This document shows, one piece after another, positions 1-5,047 of a stretch of DNA of 10,875 nt. The stretch's first letter is position 1. Each line of letters begins with the position of its first letter. The DNA comes from Sedimenticola sp. (GTDB lineage: Bacteria; Pseudomonadota; Gammaproteobacteria; Chromatiales; Chromatiaceae). The DNA lies in NCBI GenBank assembly GCA_027038775.1, contig JALWGP010000218.1, positions 1 through 10,875 of the forward strand, in the 5' to 3' direction. The notes beneath the pieces are model-generated. The model did no database searches and was not told the DNA's origin. It saw only the letters and a program-made list of their open reading frames with translations. The position numbers and the translations under genes are program-made.

Positions 1-1
1 G

Positions 2-301
2 GGAAAGGGTACGCTGCCCGGGCTGGAGGACCAGGTGAAGGTTCACTACGAGGGCCGCACCATCGACGGGCGCAAGTTCGACAGCTCCCGTGATCGCGGC
101 CAACCCGCCGTCTTCGCGCTGCAGGGGGTGATCAAGGGTTTCGCCGAGGCGCTCACCCGCATGAAACCGGGCGCCAGGTGGAAGGTGTTCATTCCCCCGG
201 AGCTGGCCTACGGCAGCCGCGGGGCGGGGGATCTCATTGGCCCCAACGAGGCCCTGGTCTTCGACCTGGAACTGATCGAGGTGCTGCCGCGCGGCGACTG
301 A
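2..301 (+). CDS. FKBP-type peptidyl-prolyl cis-trans isomerase (3' part)
   Basis: The reading frame is open from the left edge, so the true start lies outside the window; a GTG at 35 sits inside the conserved domain and is not a credible start. The 99 visible residues cover nearly one complete FKBP domain: a GKGTLPGLEDQVKVHYEG segment, then DGRKFDSS, VIKGFAEAL, RWKVFIPPELAYG and a closing FDLELIEV strand. These hold the usual pocket residues (Tyr of HYEG, Phe-Asp of FDSS, Val-Ile of VIKG, Tyr of AYG). The pocket tryptophan of many FKBPs (VIxGW) is Phe here. The family isomerises Xaa-Pro bonds and assists folding. FklB, FkpA and Mip types carry an N-terminal dimerisation region that would be off-window, so subtype and cell location cannot be decided. 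The stop TGA is at 299-301. The gene converges on bamD, with a palindromic array between them. Confidence 0.93.
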   Translation, partial: GKGTLPGLEDQVKVHYEGRTIDGRKFDSSRDRGQPAVFALQGVIKGFAEALTRMKPGARWKVFIPPELAYGSRGAGDLIGPNEALVFDLELIEVLPRGD

Positions 302-326
302 TCCGCCGATCCCGGTTGAAACGAAT

Positions 327-385
327 GTAGGAGCGGCGCCTCGCCGCGAATTGTTTTGAGTTCGGCCCGGGGGCGGGCCTCCTAC
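327..385. repeat. REP-like palindromic element, copy 1
   Basis: A 59-bp element starts with GTAGGA and ends with the exact complement TCCTAC. Inside are a left hairpin (stem GCGGCG/CGCCGC, loop CCT), a middle GAA...TTC pair around a T-rich loop, and a right hairpin (stem GGCCCG/CGGGCC, loop GGGG). It could fold as a multi-branched cruciform or RNA junction. The GTAG foot plus GC hairpin is the signature of REP sequences mobilised by REP-associated tyrosine transposases, such as E. coli REP and Stenotrophomonas SMAG elements. No such transposase is in the window. The first unit of the array spans 82 bp including its linker. A role in ending transcription between the converging FKBP and bamD genes is plausible but inferred. 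Confidence 0.85.
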
Positions 386-408
386 GGGGCGCTGTCACGA
401 CTCCGTCC

Positions 409-467
409 GTGGGAGCGGCGCCCCGCCGCGAATTGTTTTGGGTTCGGCCCGGGGGCGGGCCTCCCAC
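409..467. repeat. REP-like palindromic element, copy 2
   Basis: This 59-bp copy has the same architecture as the one starting at 327, 82 bp downstream. The outer stem is now GTGGGA/TCCCAC, so the A-T pair of copy 1 has become a G-C pair on both arms, a compensatory change. Left stem GCGGCG/CGCCGC (loop CCC) and right stem GGCCCG/CGGGCC (loop GGGG) are unchanged. The linker after it (468-489) is one base shorter than the linker after copy 1. Confidence 0.85.
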
Positions 468-496
468 GGGCGCTGTCACGGCTCCGCCCGTGGGAG
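461..496. repeat. 12-bp perfect inverted repeat linking copies 2 and 3
   Basis: CTCCCACGGGCG (461-472) and its exact complement CGCCCGTGGGAG (485-496) flank a 12-nt loop. The left arm is the closing end of copy 2 and the right arm is the opening of partial copy 3. This stem therefore competes with the internal folding of copy 2. The equivalent junction between copies 1 and 2 pairs only imperfectly. As RNA this would be a very stable hairpin, but no T-run follows, so it is not a classical intrinsic terminator. Confidence 0.8.
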
Positions 497-514
497 CGGC
501 GCCCCCTCTGCGAA
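490..514. repeat. REP-like element, truncated copy 3
   Basis: GTGGGAGCGGCGCCCC repeats the opening of copy 2 with a spacing of 81 bp, then diverges after about 16-25 bases. The middle arm, right hairpin and closing TCCCAC are missing. The remnant lies directly before the bamD stop codon (528-530 on plus coordinates). A GGCGCC at 498-503 can still pair with GGCGCC at 521-526, so a small local hairpin may survive next to the end of bamD. Confidence 0.7.
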
Positions 515-527
515 CCCTTCGGCGCCC

Positions 528-1340
528 TCAGTTCTCGTCCAGCTGCAGGTAGTCCCAGATCTTCTCGGCCAGGGTCCGGTCCCCCTTCTCCAGGGAGGGG
601 AAGTTGCCCCGCTCCTCGTTGTAGGCCAGCACCCGGATGGCGTCGCGGTAGAGCGCCTCCTCGCCCATCTTCTCGTAGGCGATGATCATGATGATCAGGG
701 CGTCCTTCACCGAGGGAGTGTACTGGTAGTGCTGCACCACGTACTGGGCGCGGTTGGCGGCGGCCAGCCAGGCGCCGCGGTCGAGGTAGTAACGGGCCAC
801 GTGGAGCTCGTGGCGGGCCAGCATGTTGCGCAGGTAGAGCATGCGCAGCCTGGCGTCCCTGGCGTACTCGGTGTCGGGGAAGCGGCGCACCAGCTCGGCG
901 AAGTCGTTGTAGGCGTCCTGGATGGAACCCGGGTCCCGCTGGGAGTTGTCGGTGGGCAGGAAGCGGGAGAAGAAGCCCATGTTCCGGGTGAAGTTCACCA
1001 ACCCCTTCAGGTAGAGGGCGTAGGCCACGGCGGGGTGGTCGGGATGGAGTCGGATGAAGCGGTCGATGGCCGCCAGTGCCGAGTCGGGCTCGTCGTTCCT
1101 GTAGTAGGCGTAGGCGATGTTGAGCTGGGACTGCAGCGCGTACTTGCCGAAGGGGTAGCGCGACTCCAGTTTCTGGTAGTAGTCGATGGCCTTCTGGTAA
1201 TTGGCGTTCTGCATCTCCTCGGTGGCGGCGGCATAGAGCCGCTGGGCCGACCACCCCTCGGTCTTGTCCTTCTGTTCGGGCAGGAGGCTGCACCCGCCCA
1301 GGAGCAGGATGGTCAGAAACGGCCAGAGGAGTCGTCGCAT
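528..1340 (-). CDS. bamD: Outer membrane assembly lipoprotein BamD
   Basis: BamD (YfiO/ComL) is the essential lipoprotein partner of BamA in the BAM complex, which inserts beta-barrel proteins into the outer membrane. From the ATG at 1340 the protein has 270 residues; E. coli BamD has about 245. A lipoprotein signal peptide fills residues 1-16: MRRLL, a hydrophobic stretch, then LLGGC with the lipidated cysteine at 17. Ser at +2 fits sorting to the outer membrane. Tetratricopeptide-like helices follow; the most telling stretch is RYPFGKYALQSQLNIAYAYY near 61-80, with LYLKGL near 109-114 and the usual long helix-rich C-terminus. The frame stays open upstream to 1451, but the longer start would bury the signal peptide, so 1340 is preferred. 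No strong Shine-Dalgarno is visible. The gene is divergent from rluD, as in E. coli. Confidence 0.95.
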   Translation of the reverse strand: MRRLLWPFLTILLLGGCSLLPEQKDKTEGWSAQRLYAAATEEMQNANYQKAIDYYQKLESRYPFGKYALQSQLNIAYAYYRNDEPDSALAAIDRFIRLHPDHPAVAYALYLKGLVNFTRNMGFFSRFLPTDNSQRDPGSIQDAYNDFAELVRRFPDTEYARDARLRMLYLRNMLARHELHVARYYLDRGAWLAAANRAQYVVQHYQYTPSVKDALIIMIIAYEKMGEEALYRDAIRVLAYNEERGNFPSLEKGDRTLAEKIWDYLQLDEN

Positions 1341-1371
1341 GTGCAGGGGTGGCGCGGTTGCAAGTGGCCGG

Positions 1372-1377
1372 ATTATA
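1372..1377 (-). promoter_or_regulatory. Putative sigma-70 -10 box for bamD
   Basis: Read on the minus strand this is a perfect TATAAT in an otherwise GC-rich 101-bp divergent region. It would place the transcription start near 1365 and give a leader of about 24 nt before the bamD ATG. No convincing -35 hexamer is seen 16-18 bp upstream, so this is an assignment from the -10 element and its position only. Confidence 0.5.
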
Positions 1378-1441
1378 CCCCACATTAGGGGACCGGCCAG
1401 CCGTGCGAGGCTGCGGCCGCCATTCACCGAGCTTGCCAGGC

Positions 1442-2407
1442 ATGACCTCATCCCGGGAGATCACTCACCGCGAAACCATCGGCGCAGAACTTTCGGGGCT
1501 GCGCCTGGACCAGGCGCTGGCGCGCCTCTTCACCGACTACTCCCGCAGCCGGCTCCAGGGGTGGATCCGGGAGGGGCGGGTGCGGGTGGACGGCAACCTG
1601 CTCAAGCCGCGAGACAAGGTGTTCGCCGGCCAGCAGGTGGAGCTGGCCGCCGTGCTCGACGCCCAGGTGCCCTGCCGTCCCCAGCCCATTCCCCTGGAGA
1701 TCGTGCACGAGGACGAGCATCTCGTCGTGGTGAACAAGCCCGCCGGGCTGGTGGTGCATCCTGCCGCCGGCAACCCCGACGGCACCCTGCAGAACGCCCT
1801 GCTGCACCACGATCCCCGCCTCGAACAGCTGCCCAGGGCCGGCATCGTCCACCGCCTGGACAAGGAGACCACCGGTCTCATGGTGGTGGCGCGCTCCCCC
1901 CTGGCCCATCGACGGTTGGTGGAGGCGCTGCAGGCGCGGCGCATCAAGCGCCACTACCAGGCCCTGGTGGTGGGCAGGCCCACGGCGGGCGGCACGGTGG
2001 AGGCGCCCATCGGCCGCCATCCGGTGCAGCGTACGCGCATGGCGGTGGTGGAGGGGGGCAAGCCGGCGGTGACCCATTTCCGCATCGCGGAGGCCTTTCG
2101 CATCCACACCCTCCTCGACGTGGAGCTGGAGTCGGGTCGTACTCACCAGATCCGCGTCCACATGGTCTGGATCCACCTTCCCCTGGTGGGCGACCCGGTA
2201 TATGGCGGGCGACTGAAGCTGCCGCCGAAGGCGGACGAGGTCACCGTGGAAGCGTTGCGCGCCTTCCGCCGCCAGGCGCTCCACGCCCGCCGGCTGGAAC
2301 TCGAGCATCCCGCCACCGGCGAGCCGTTGGCATGGGAGGTGCCGCTGCCGGAGGACTTCGCCGCACTGCTCGAGGTGCTGCGCAGGGATCGCGACGCTCA
2401 TGGTTGA
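1442..2407 (+). CDS. rluD: 23S rRNA pseudouridine synthase RluD
   Basis: RluD isomerises uridines 1911, 1915 and 1917 (E. coli numbering) in helix 69 of 23S rRNA, at the ribosomal subunit interface. The product from ATG 1442 has 321 residues; E. coli RluD has 326. An S4-type RNA-binding domain covers roughly residues 18-65 (LSGLRLDQALARLF, IREGRVRVDGN). The catalytic domain begins with VVNKPAGLVVHP near 96-107. The hallmark GIVHRLDKETTGL puts the catalytic aspartate at 140, matching Asp139 in E. coli. A GRTHQIRVH motif follows. One notable change is VWIHLPLVGDPVYGG, where most RluD proteins read LxxxGHPLVGDxxYGG, so GHP is replaced by IHL. The open frame reaches back to 1349, but residues before MTSSREITH are not family-like. 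The last 8 bp overlap pgeF, indicating translational coupling. Confidence 0.94.
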   Translation: MTSSREITHRETIGAELSGLRLDQALARLFTDYSRSRLQGWIREGRVRVDGNLLKPRDKVFAGQQVELAAVLDAQVPCRPQPIPLEIVHEDEHLVVVNKPAGLVVHPAAGNPDGTLQNALLHHDPRLEQLPRAGIVHRLDKETTGLMVVARSPLAHRRLVEALQARRIKRHYQALVVGRPTAGGTVEAPIGRHPVQRTRMAVVEGGKPAVTHFRIAEAFRIHTLLDVELESGRTHQIRVHMVWIHLPLVGDPVYGGRLKLPPKADEVTVEALRAFRRQALHARRLELEHPATGEPLAWEVPLPEDFAALLEVLRRDRDAHG

Positions 2408-3131
2408 GTTCATTCGTCCCGGCTGGCCGGCACCGCCTTCCGTCCATGCCCTGACCACCACCCGCCGCGGCGGCGTGAGTGCGCCGCCCTGGGAGAGCTT
2501 CAACCTCGGCGCCCACGTGGGTGACGATCCGGACGCGGTGGCCGAGAACCGCCGGCGCCTGCACCGGGTCGCCGCCCTGCCGGAGGCGGTGGAGTGGCTC
2601 GACCAGGTCCACGGCACCCGCATCCGGGTGCCCGGCAGCGACGAGCGCTGTGCCGACGGACGCTTCAGCGACCGGCCGGGAGAGGTCTGCGCCGTGCTCA
2701 CTGCCGACTGCCTGCCGATCCTGCTGTGCAACCGGTCGGGCACGGCGGTGGCAGCGGTGCACGCCGGCTGGCGGGGCCTGCTGGCGGGTGTCGTCGAGGC
2801 GGCGCTGGACTGTTTTCCCGATGACCCCTCGGCTATCATGGTCTGGATGGGTCCGGCCATCGGGCCGGATGCCTTCGAGGTGGGCGGCGAGGTTCGTGAA
2901 GCCTTCATCGAAGAGGACCCAAGGGCGGGATTGGCCTTCCGTGCCGGGAAAGGGGGCCGCTGGCTGGCCGATCTCTACGGGCTGGCACGGCTGCGGCTTC
3001 AGCGGCGCGGCGTGACCGGGATCCACGGCGGCGGTTTCTGCACCTATCAAGAAGCCGATCGTTTTTTCTCCTACCGCCGGGATGGGACGACGGGTCGTAT
3101 GGCGAGCCTGGTGTGGCTGGAAGAAGGATGA
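2400..3131 (+). CDS. pgeF: Peptidoglycan editing factor PgeF (YfiH/LACC1 family)
   Basis: YfiH-family proteins have been linked in E. coli to removal of UDP-MurNAc carrying L-serine in place of L-alanine. Purified relatives also act on purine nucleosides as phosphorylase or deaminase; older annotations call them polyphenol oxidase or laccase. The 243-residue product matches the usual length. Family motifs appear in order: TTTRRGGVS (19-27), WESFNLGAHVGDD (31-43), WLDQVHGT (66-73), LTADCLPILL (100-109), VHAGWRGLLAG (120-130), GPAIG in the middle, and GGFCTYQEADRFFSYRRDG near the end. The metal/active-site triad is His71, Cys104 and His121. The ATG overlaps the end of rluD by 8 bp, so the two are co-translated. 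The rluD-pgeF pairing is conserved widely in gammaproteobacteria. Confidence 0.94.
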   Translation: MVEFIRPGWPAPPSVHALTTTRRGGVSAPPWESFNLGAHVGDDPDAVAENRRRLHRVAALPEAVEWLDQVHGTRIRVPGSDERCADGRFSDRPGEVCAVLTADCLPILLCNRSGTAVAAVHAGWRGLLAGVVEAALDCFPDDPSAIMVWMGPAIGPDAFEVGGEVREAFIEEDPRAGLAFRAGKGGRWLADLYGLARLRLQRRGVTGIHGGGFCTYQEADRFFSYRRDGTTGRMASLVWLEEG

Positions 3132-3140
3132 TGGTGGTAT

Positions 3141-3156
3141 GGGCCCTGCCGGGCCC
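3141..3156 (+). other. GGGCCC inverted repeat in the pgeF-ACT gene gap
   Basis: GGGCCC, a TGCC spacer and a second GGGCCC could form a 6-bp all-GC hairpin in the 67-bp gap before the ACT-domain gene. There is no T-run after it, so it is not a standard terminator. It might pause transcription or protect the transcript. Each half is itself a palindrome, so chance in GC-rich DNA is a real alternative. Confidence 0.3.
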
Positions 3157-3198
3157 TCTCGAACACCGTGCGGACTTCGATCAAATGGGAACAGGAAA

Positions 3199-3720
3199 AT
3201 GAACCACTGGTACATGCTCACCCTCACCGGCGCCGACCGGCCCGGCATCGTGGCCCGGGTCACGCAGGCGCTCTTCGAACAGGGCATGAACCTGGGCGAG
3301 GCCTCCATGCTGCGCCTGGGGGGCAACTTCACCATCATGATGATGGTCTCCGGCGAGCAGGAGGCCAATGCCGTGGAGGCAGCGCTGCGACCGGTGGCCG
3401 GGGAGCTGGGCCTCAGCCTCCATGTGGATCCCATGGATGGCGGCCTCCACCGCCACGTGGTGCCCAACCTCATGGTGCGGGTGAGCGGCGCCGACCGCGC
3501 CGGCATCGTCGCCCGGGTCACCGGGGTGCTGGCGGAGAACGGCTTCAACATCCTCGACCTCGAGTCCGACGTGGCCGGTACCTCGGAACGGCCCGTCTAT
3601 CTCATGCAGATCGCCGGCATCGCCACCCGGCCCCTGGAGGACCTGGAGACGGCCCTGGCGCCCCTGCGCGAGGAGGGCATCGAGGTCAACCTCTCTCCCG
3701 TCGAGACCTTGGTGGGCTAG
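3199..3720 (+). CDS. Two-ACT-domain regulator, GcvR-like
   Basis: The 173-residue protein is made of two tandem ACT domains, roughly residues 4-77 and 91-168. Each opens with nearly the same motif, GADRPGIVARVT (11-22) and GADRAGIVARVT (97-108), so an internal duplication is visible. ACT domains bind small ligands, often amino acids. E. coli GcvR (190 residues) has this layout and modulates GcvA, the LysR activator of the glycine cleavage operon. No gcv gene is present here, so a direct role in glycine control is unproven. There is no DNA-binding domain or enzyme domain. The start ATG 3199 follows AGGAAA closely; the frame is open to 3082, but that would overlap pgeF and adds no family-like sequence. 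def starts 5 bp after the TAG stop, so the genes are probably co-transcribed. Confidence 0.85.
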   Translation: MNHWYMLTLTGADRPGIVARVTQALFEQGMNLGEASMLRLGGNFTIMMMVSGEQEANAVEAALRPVAGELGLSLHVDPMDGGLHRHVVPNLMVRVSGADRAGIVARVTGVLAENGFNILDLESDVAGTSERPVYLMQIAGIATRPLEDLETALAPLREEGIEVNLSPVETLVG

Positions 3721-3725
3721 GTCGC

Positions 3726-4229
3726 GTGGAACCCCTGCCCATCCTCACCATCCCCGACGAGCGGCTCAAGCAGGTCTCCGAACCGGTCACCGGGTTCGAC
3801 GACGAACTGCGCGCCTTCGTCGAGCAGCTGGAATTCACCCGCCGCCGCGGTCCAGCCGCCGTGGGTATTGCCGCGCCCCAGGTGGGACGCTTCCAGCGCA
3901 TCTGCATCGTGGACTGCTCCAATACCCGCAAGCCGGTGCCCAACCACGGCAACCTGGTGCTCATCAACCCCGAGATCACCCACTGGGAGGGGTACGAGGT
4001 AGGGCGCGAAGGCTGCCTCTCGGTGCCCGACTACACCGGCAACGTGATCCGCGCCACCCAGATCCGGCTGAAGGCCTTCGACCCGTACGGCGAAGAACAC
4101 GAGTACGAGATGGAGGGGTTCGAGGCGCGCGCCGTGCAGCACGAGATCGACCACCTCGACGGCATCCTCTTCATCGACCGGGTGGTGAGCCGCCGCACCG
4201 ACCTCTTCAAGCGAAAGGTGTACCGATGA
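3726..4229 (+). CDS. def: Peptide deformylase
   Basis: Peptide deformylase removes the formyl group from N-terminal formyl-methionine of nascent proteins, using a metal ion (usually Fe2+). The 167-residue product is of normal size (E. coli Def has 169). It starts at GTG 3726, which gives the typical N-terminus LPILTIPDERLKQVSEPV. Motif II REGCLS carries metal ligand Cys97; motif III QHEIDHL carries His139, catalytic Glu140 and His143; Gln52 of motif I is present. Motif I reads AVGIAAPQ rather than the usual GxGLAAPQ, so the first glycine is alanine, and the preceding segment (EFTRRRGPAA, 36-45) replaces the usual methionine-rich helix of Def (MYxxxG). The enzyme should be active, but it looks like a divergent, possibly second, deformylase. 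The stop TGA overlaps the next ATG by 4 bp. The other usual Def partner, fmt, is not adjacent. Confidence 0.92.
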   Translation: MEPLPILTIPDERLKQVSEPVTGFDDELRAFVEQLEFTRRRGPAAVGIAAPQVGRFQRICIVDCSNTRKPVPNHGNLVLINPEITHWEGYEVGREGCLSVPDYTGNVIRATQIRLKAFDPYGEEHEYEMEGFEARAVQHEIDHLDGILFIDRVVSRRTDLFKRKVYR

Positions 4230-4891
4230 ACCTGGAAGAAGCCATCGTCGGCCGCTACTCCTGCCGTGCCTACCTGGACCGCCCCGTGCCGCGCGGGGTG
4301 ATCGAAAAGATCCTCGACACCGCCCGCTGGAGCCCCTCGGGCGCCAACCTCCAGCCCTGGCAGGTGGCGGTGGTGCAGGGGGAGACGAAGGAGCGATTGA
4401 GCGGGGCCCTGGTCGAGACCTTCGAGCGGGGCGAGAAGCCGGCGCCCGACTACCCGTACTATCCGAAAGAGTGGCCCGAACCCTACCGGAGCCGCCGCTT
4501 CCAGTGCGGCATGGCCCTTTACCAGGCCCTGGAGATCGAGCGCGACGACAAGGCCCGCCGGCTGGAGGCGTGGAAGGAGAACTACCGCTTCTTCGGTGCG
4601 CCCGTGGCCCTTTTCTTCTTCGTCGACCGGGTGATGGAGCAGGGTGCCTGGCTCGACATGGGCATGTTCGTCCAGAGCGTCATGCTGGCGGCCCGTGACC
4701 AGGGGCTGGAGAGCTGCCCCCAGGCCTCGGTGGCCGACTACCCGGAAGTGGTGCGCCAGGTGCTGGGGATGGACGACGACAAACGGCTCCTGTGCGGCCT
4801 CTCCCTCGGCTATCCCGACCCGGACCACCCGGTGAACAATTACCGCACCGACCGGGAGCCGGTGGAAAGTTTCACCAAGTGGTTTGAGTGA
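4226..4891 (+). CDS. Nitroreductase family flavoprotein (PnbA-like)
   Basis: The 221-residue protein belongs to the FMN-dependent nitroreductase fold, whose members reduce nitroaromatics, quinones or other acceptors with NAD(P)H, usually as cytosolic homodimers. FMN-binding residues are expected in RYSCRAY (10-16) and in WSPSGANLQPW (35-45). The segment YPYYPKEWPEPYRSRRF, the ERDDKARR stretch, GAPVALFFFVDR, the GAWLDMGMF helix and GLESCPQAS are typical of the nitrobenzoate-reductase-like subgroup. C-terminal NNYRTDREPVESF matches that subgroup too. The physiological substrate cannot be read from sequence. A good ribosome site (AAAGG, 4214-4218) precedes the ATG, which overlaps the def stop as ATGA, implying translational coupling. 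A palindromic element follows 10 bp after the stop and may mark the end of this transcription unit. Confidence 0.9.
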   Translation: MNLEEAIVGRYSCRAYLDRPVPRGVIEKILDTARWSPSGANLQPWQVAVVQGETKERLSGALVETFERGEKPAPDYPYYPKEWPEPYRSRRFQCGMALYQALEIERDDKARRLEAWKENYRFFGAPVALFFFVDRVMEQGAWLDMGMFVQSVMLAARDQGLESCPQASVADYPEVVRQVLGMDDDKRLLCGLSLGYPDPDHPVNNYRTDREPVESFTKWFE

Positions 4892-4901
4892 ACCCATGTC
4901 G

Positions 4902-4980
4902 GTAGGAGCGTCCCCCCGGGCGCGAACGAGGAATCGTTACCCACCGGATCCTCTGTTCGGCGCGGGGGCGCGCCTCCTAC
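4902..4980. repeat. REP-like palindromic element, fourth copy (diverged)
   Basis: This 79-bp element again opens with GTAGGA and closes with TCCTAC. The left hairpin is GCGTCC/GGGCGC (loop CCCC), and the right hairpin is GGCGCG/CGCGCC (loop GGGG). The middle arm is longer than in the array at 327-514: GAACGAGGA pairs with TCCTC-T-GTTC, nine pairs with one bulged T. Stem sequences differ from the first copies, yet stem lengths and the C-loop/G-loop pattern are kept, so structure is conserved more than sequence. It sits between the nitroreductase stop and the clpB promoter. Confidence 0.8.
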
Positions 4981-4982
4981 GG

Positions 4983-5010
4983 GTTGATTTGCCCTCTTCC
5001 GCCCCCATGT
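4983..5010 (+). promoter_or_regulatory. Putative sigma-32 (RpoH) heat-shock promoter of clpB
   Basis: CCCCATGT (5003-5010) is an exact match to the sigma-32 -10 consensus CCCCATnT. Thirteen bases upstream, GTTGATT (4983-4989) keeps the TTGA core of the -35 consensus CTTGAAA. The spacing is right for RpoH promoters. Transcription would begin around 5016-5017 and leave a leader of about 31 nt. ClpB is a classical RpoH target in E. coli, so position, sequence and gene identity agree. The -35 starts two bases after the palindromic element ends. Confidence 0.75.
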
Positions 5011-5047
5011 GCCCCTTCGTCTTCAGAATTTCGGGAGCCGAACAACC

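Noticed and set aside
327..514. CRISPR array
   Set aside because: The 81-82 bp period is almost wholly repeated, with no unique spacers, and no cas genes are near. The units are palindromic REP-like elements.
438..1388. A 316-codon plus-strand open frame opposite bamD
   Set aside because: The product is Val/Gly/Leu-rich without motifs, and bamD on the other strand has a lipoprotein signal and TPR-like helices.
1349..1441. Longer N-terminus for RluD
   Set aside because: The extra 31 residues match nothing in the family, would overlap the bamD promoter zone, and the start at 1442 gives a length close to E. coli RluD.
1448..2908. A 486-codon minus-strand open frame opposite rluD and pgeF
   Set aside because: Both plus-strand genes have clear family motifs; the antisense product has none and is a composition artefact.
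3141..3156. Intrinsic terminator between pgeF and the ACT gene
   Set aside because: The hairpin is short and not followed by a T-run, so only an uncertain inverted repeat is reported.
5009..5047. GTG start 13 codons upstream for ClpB
   Set aside because: It lies within the predicted sigma-32 -10 box, ahead of the transcript start; the ATG at 5048 gives the conserved ClpB N-terminus.
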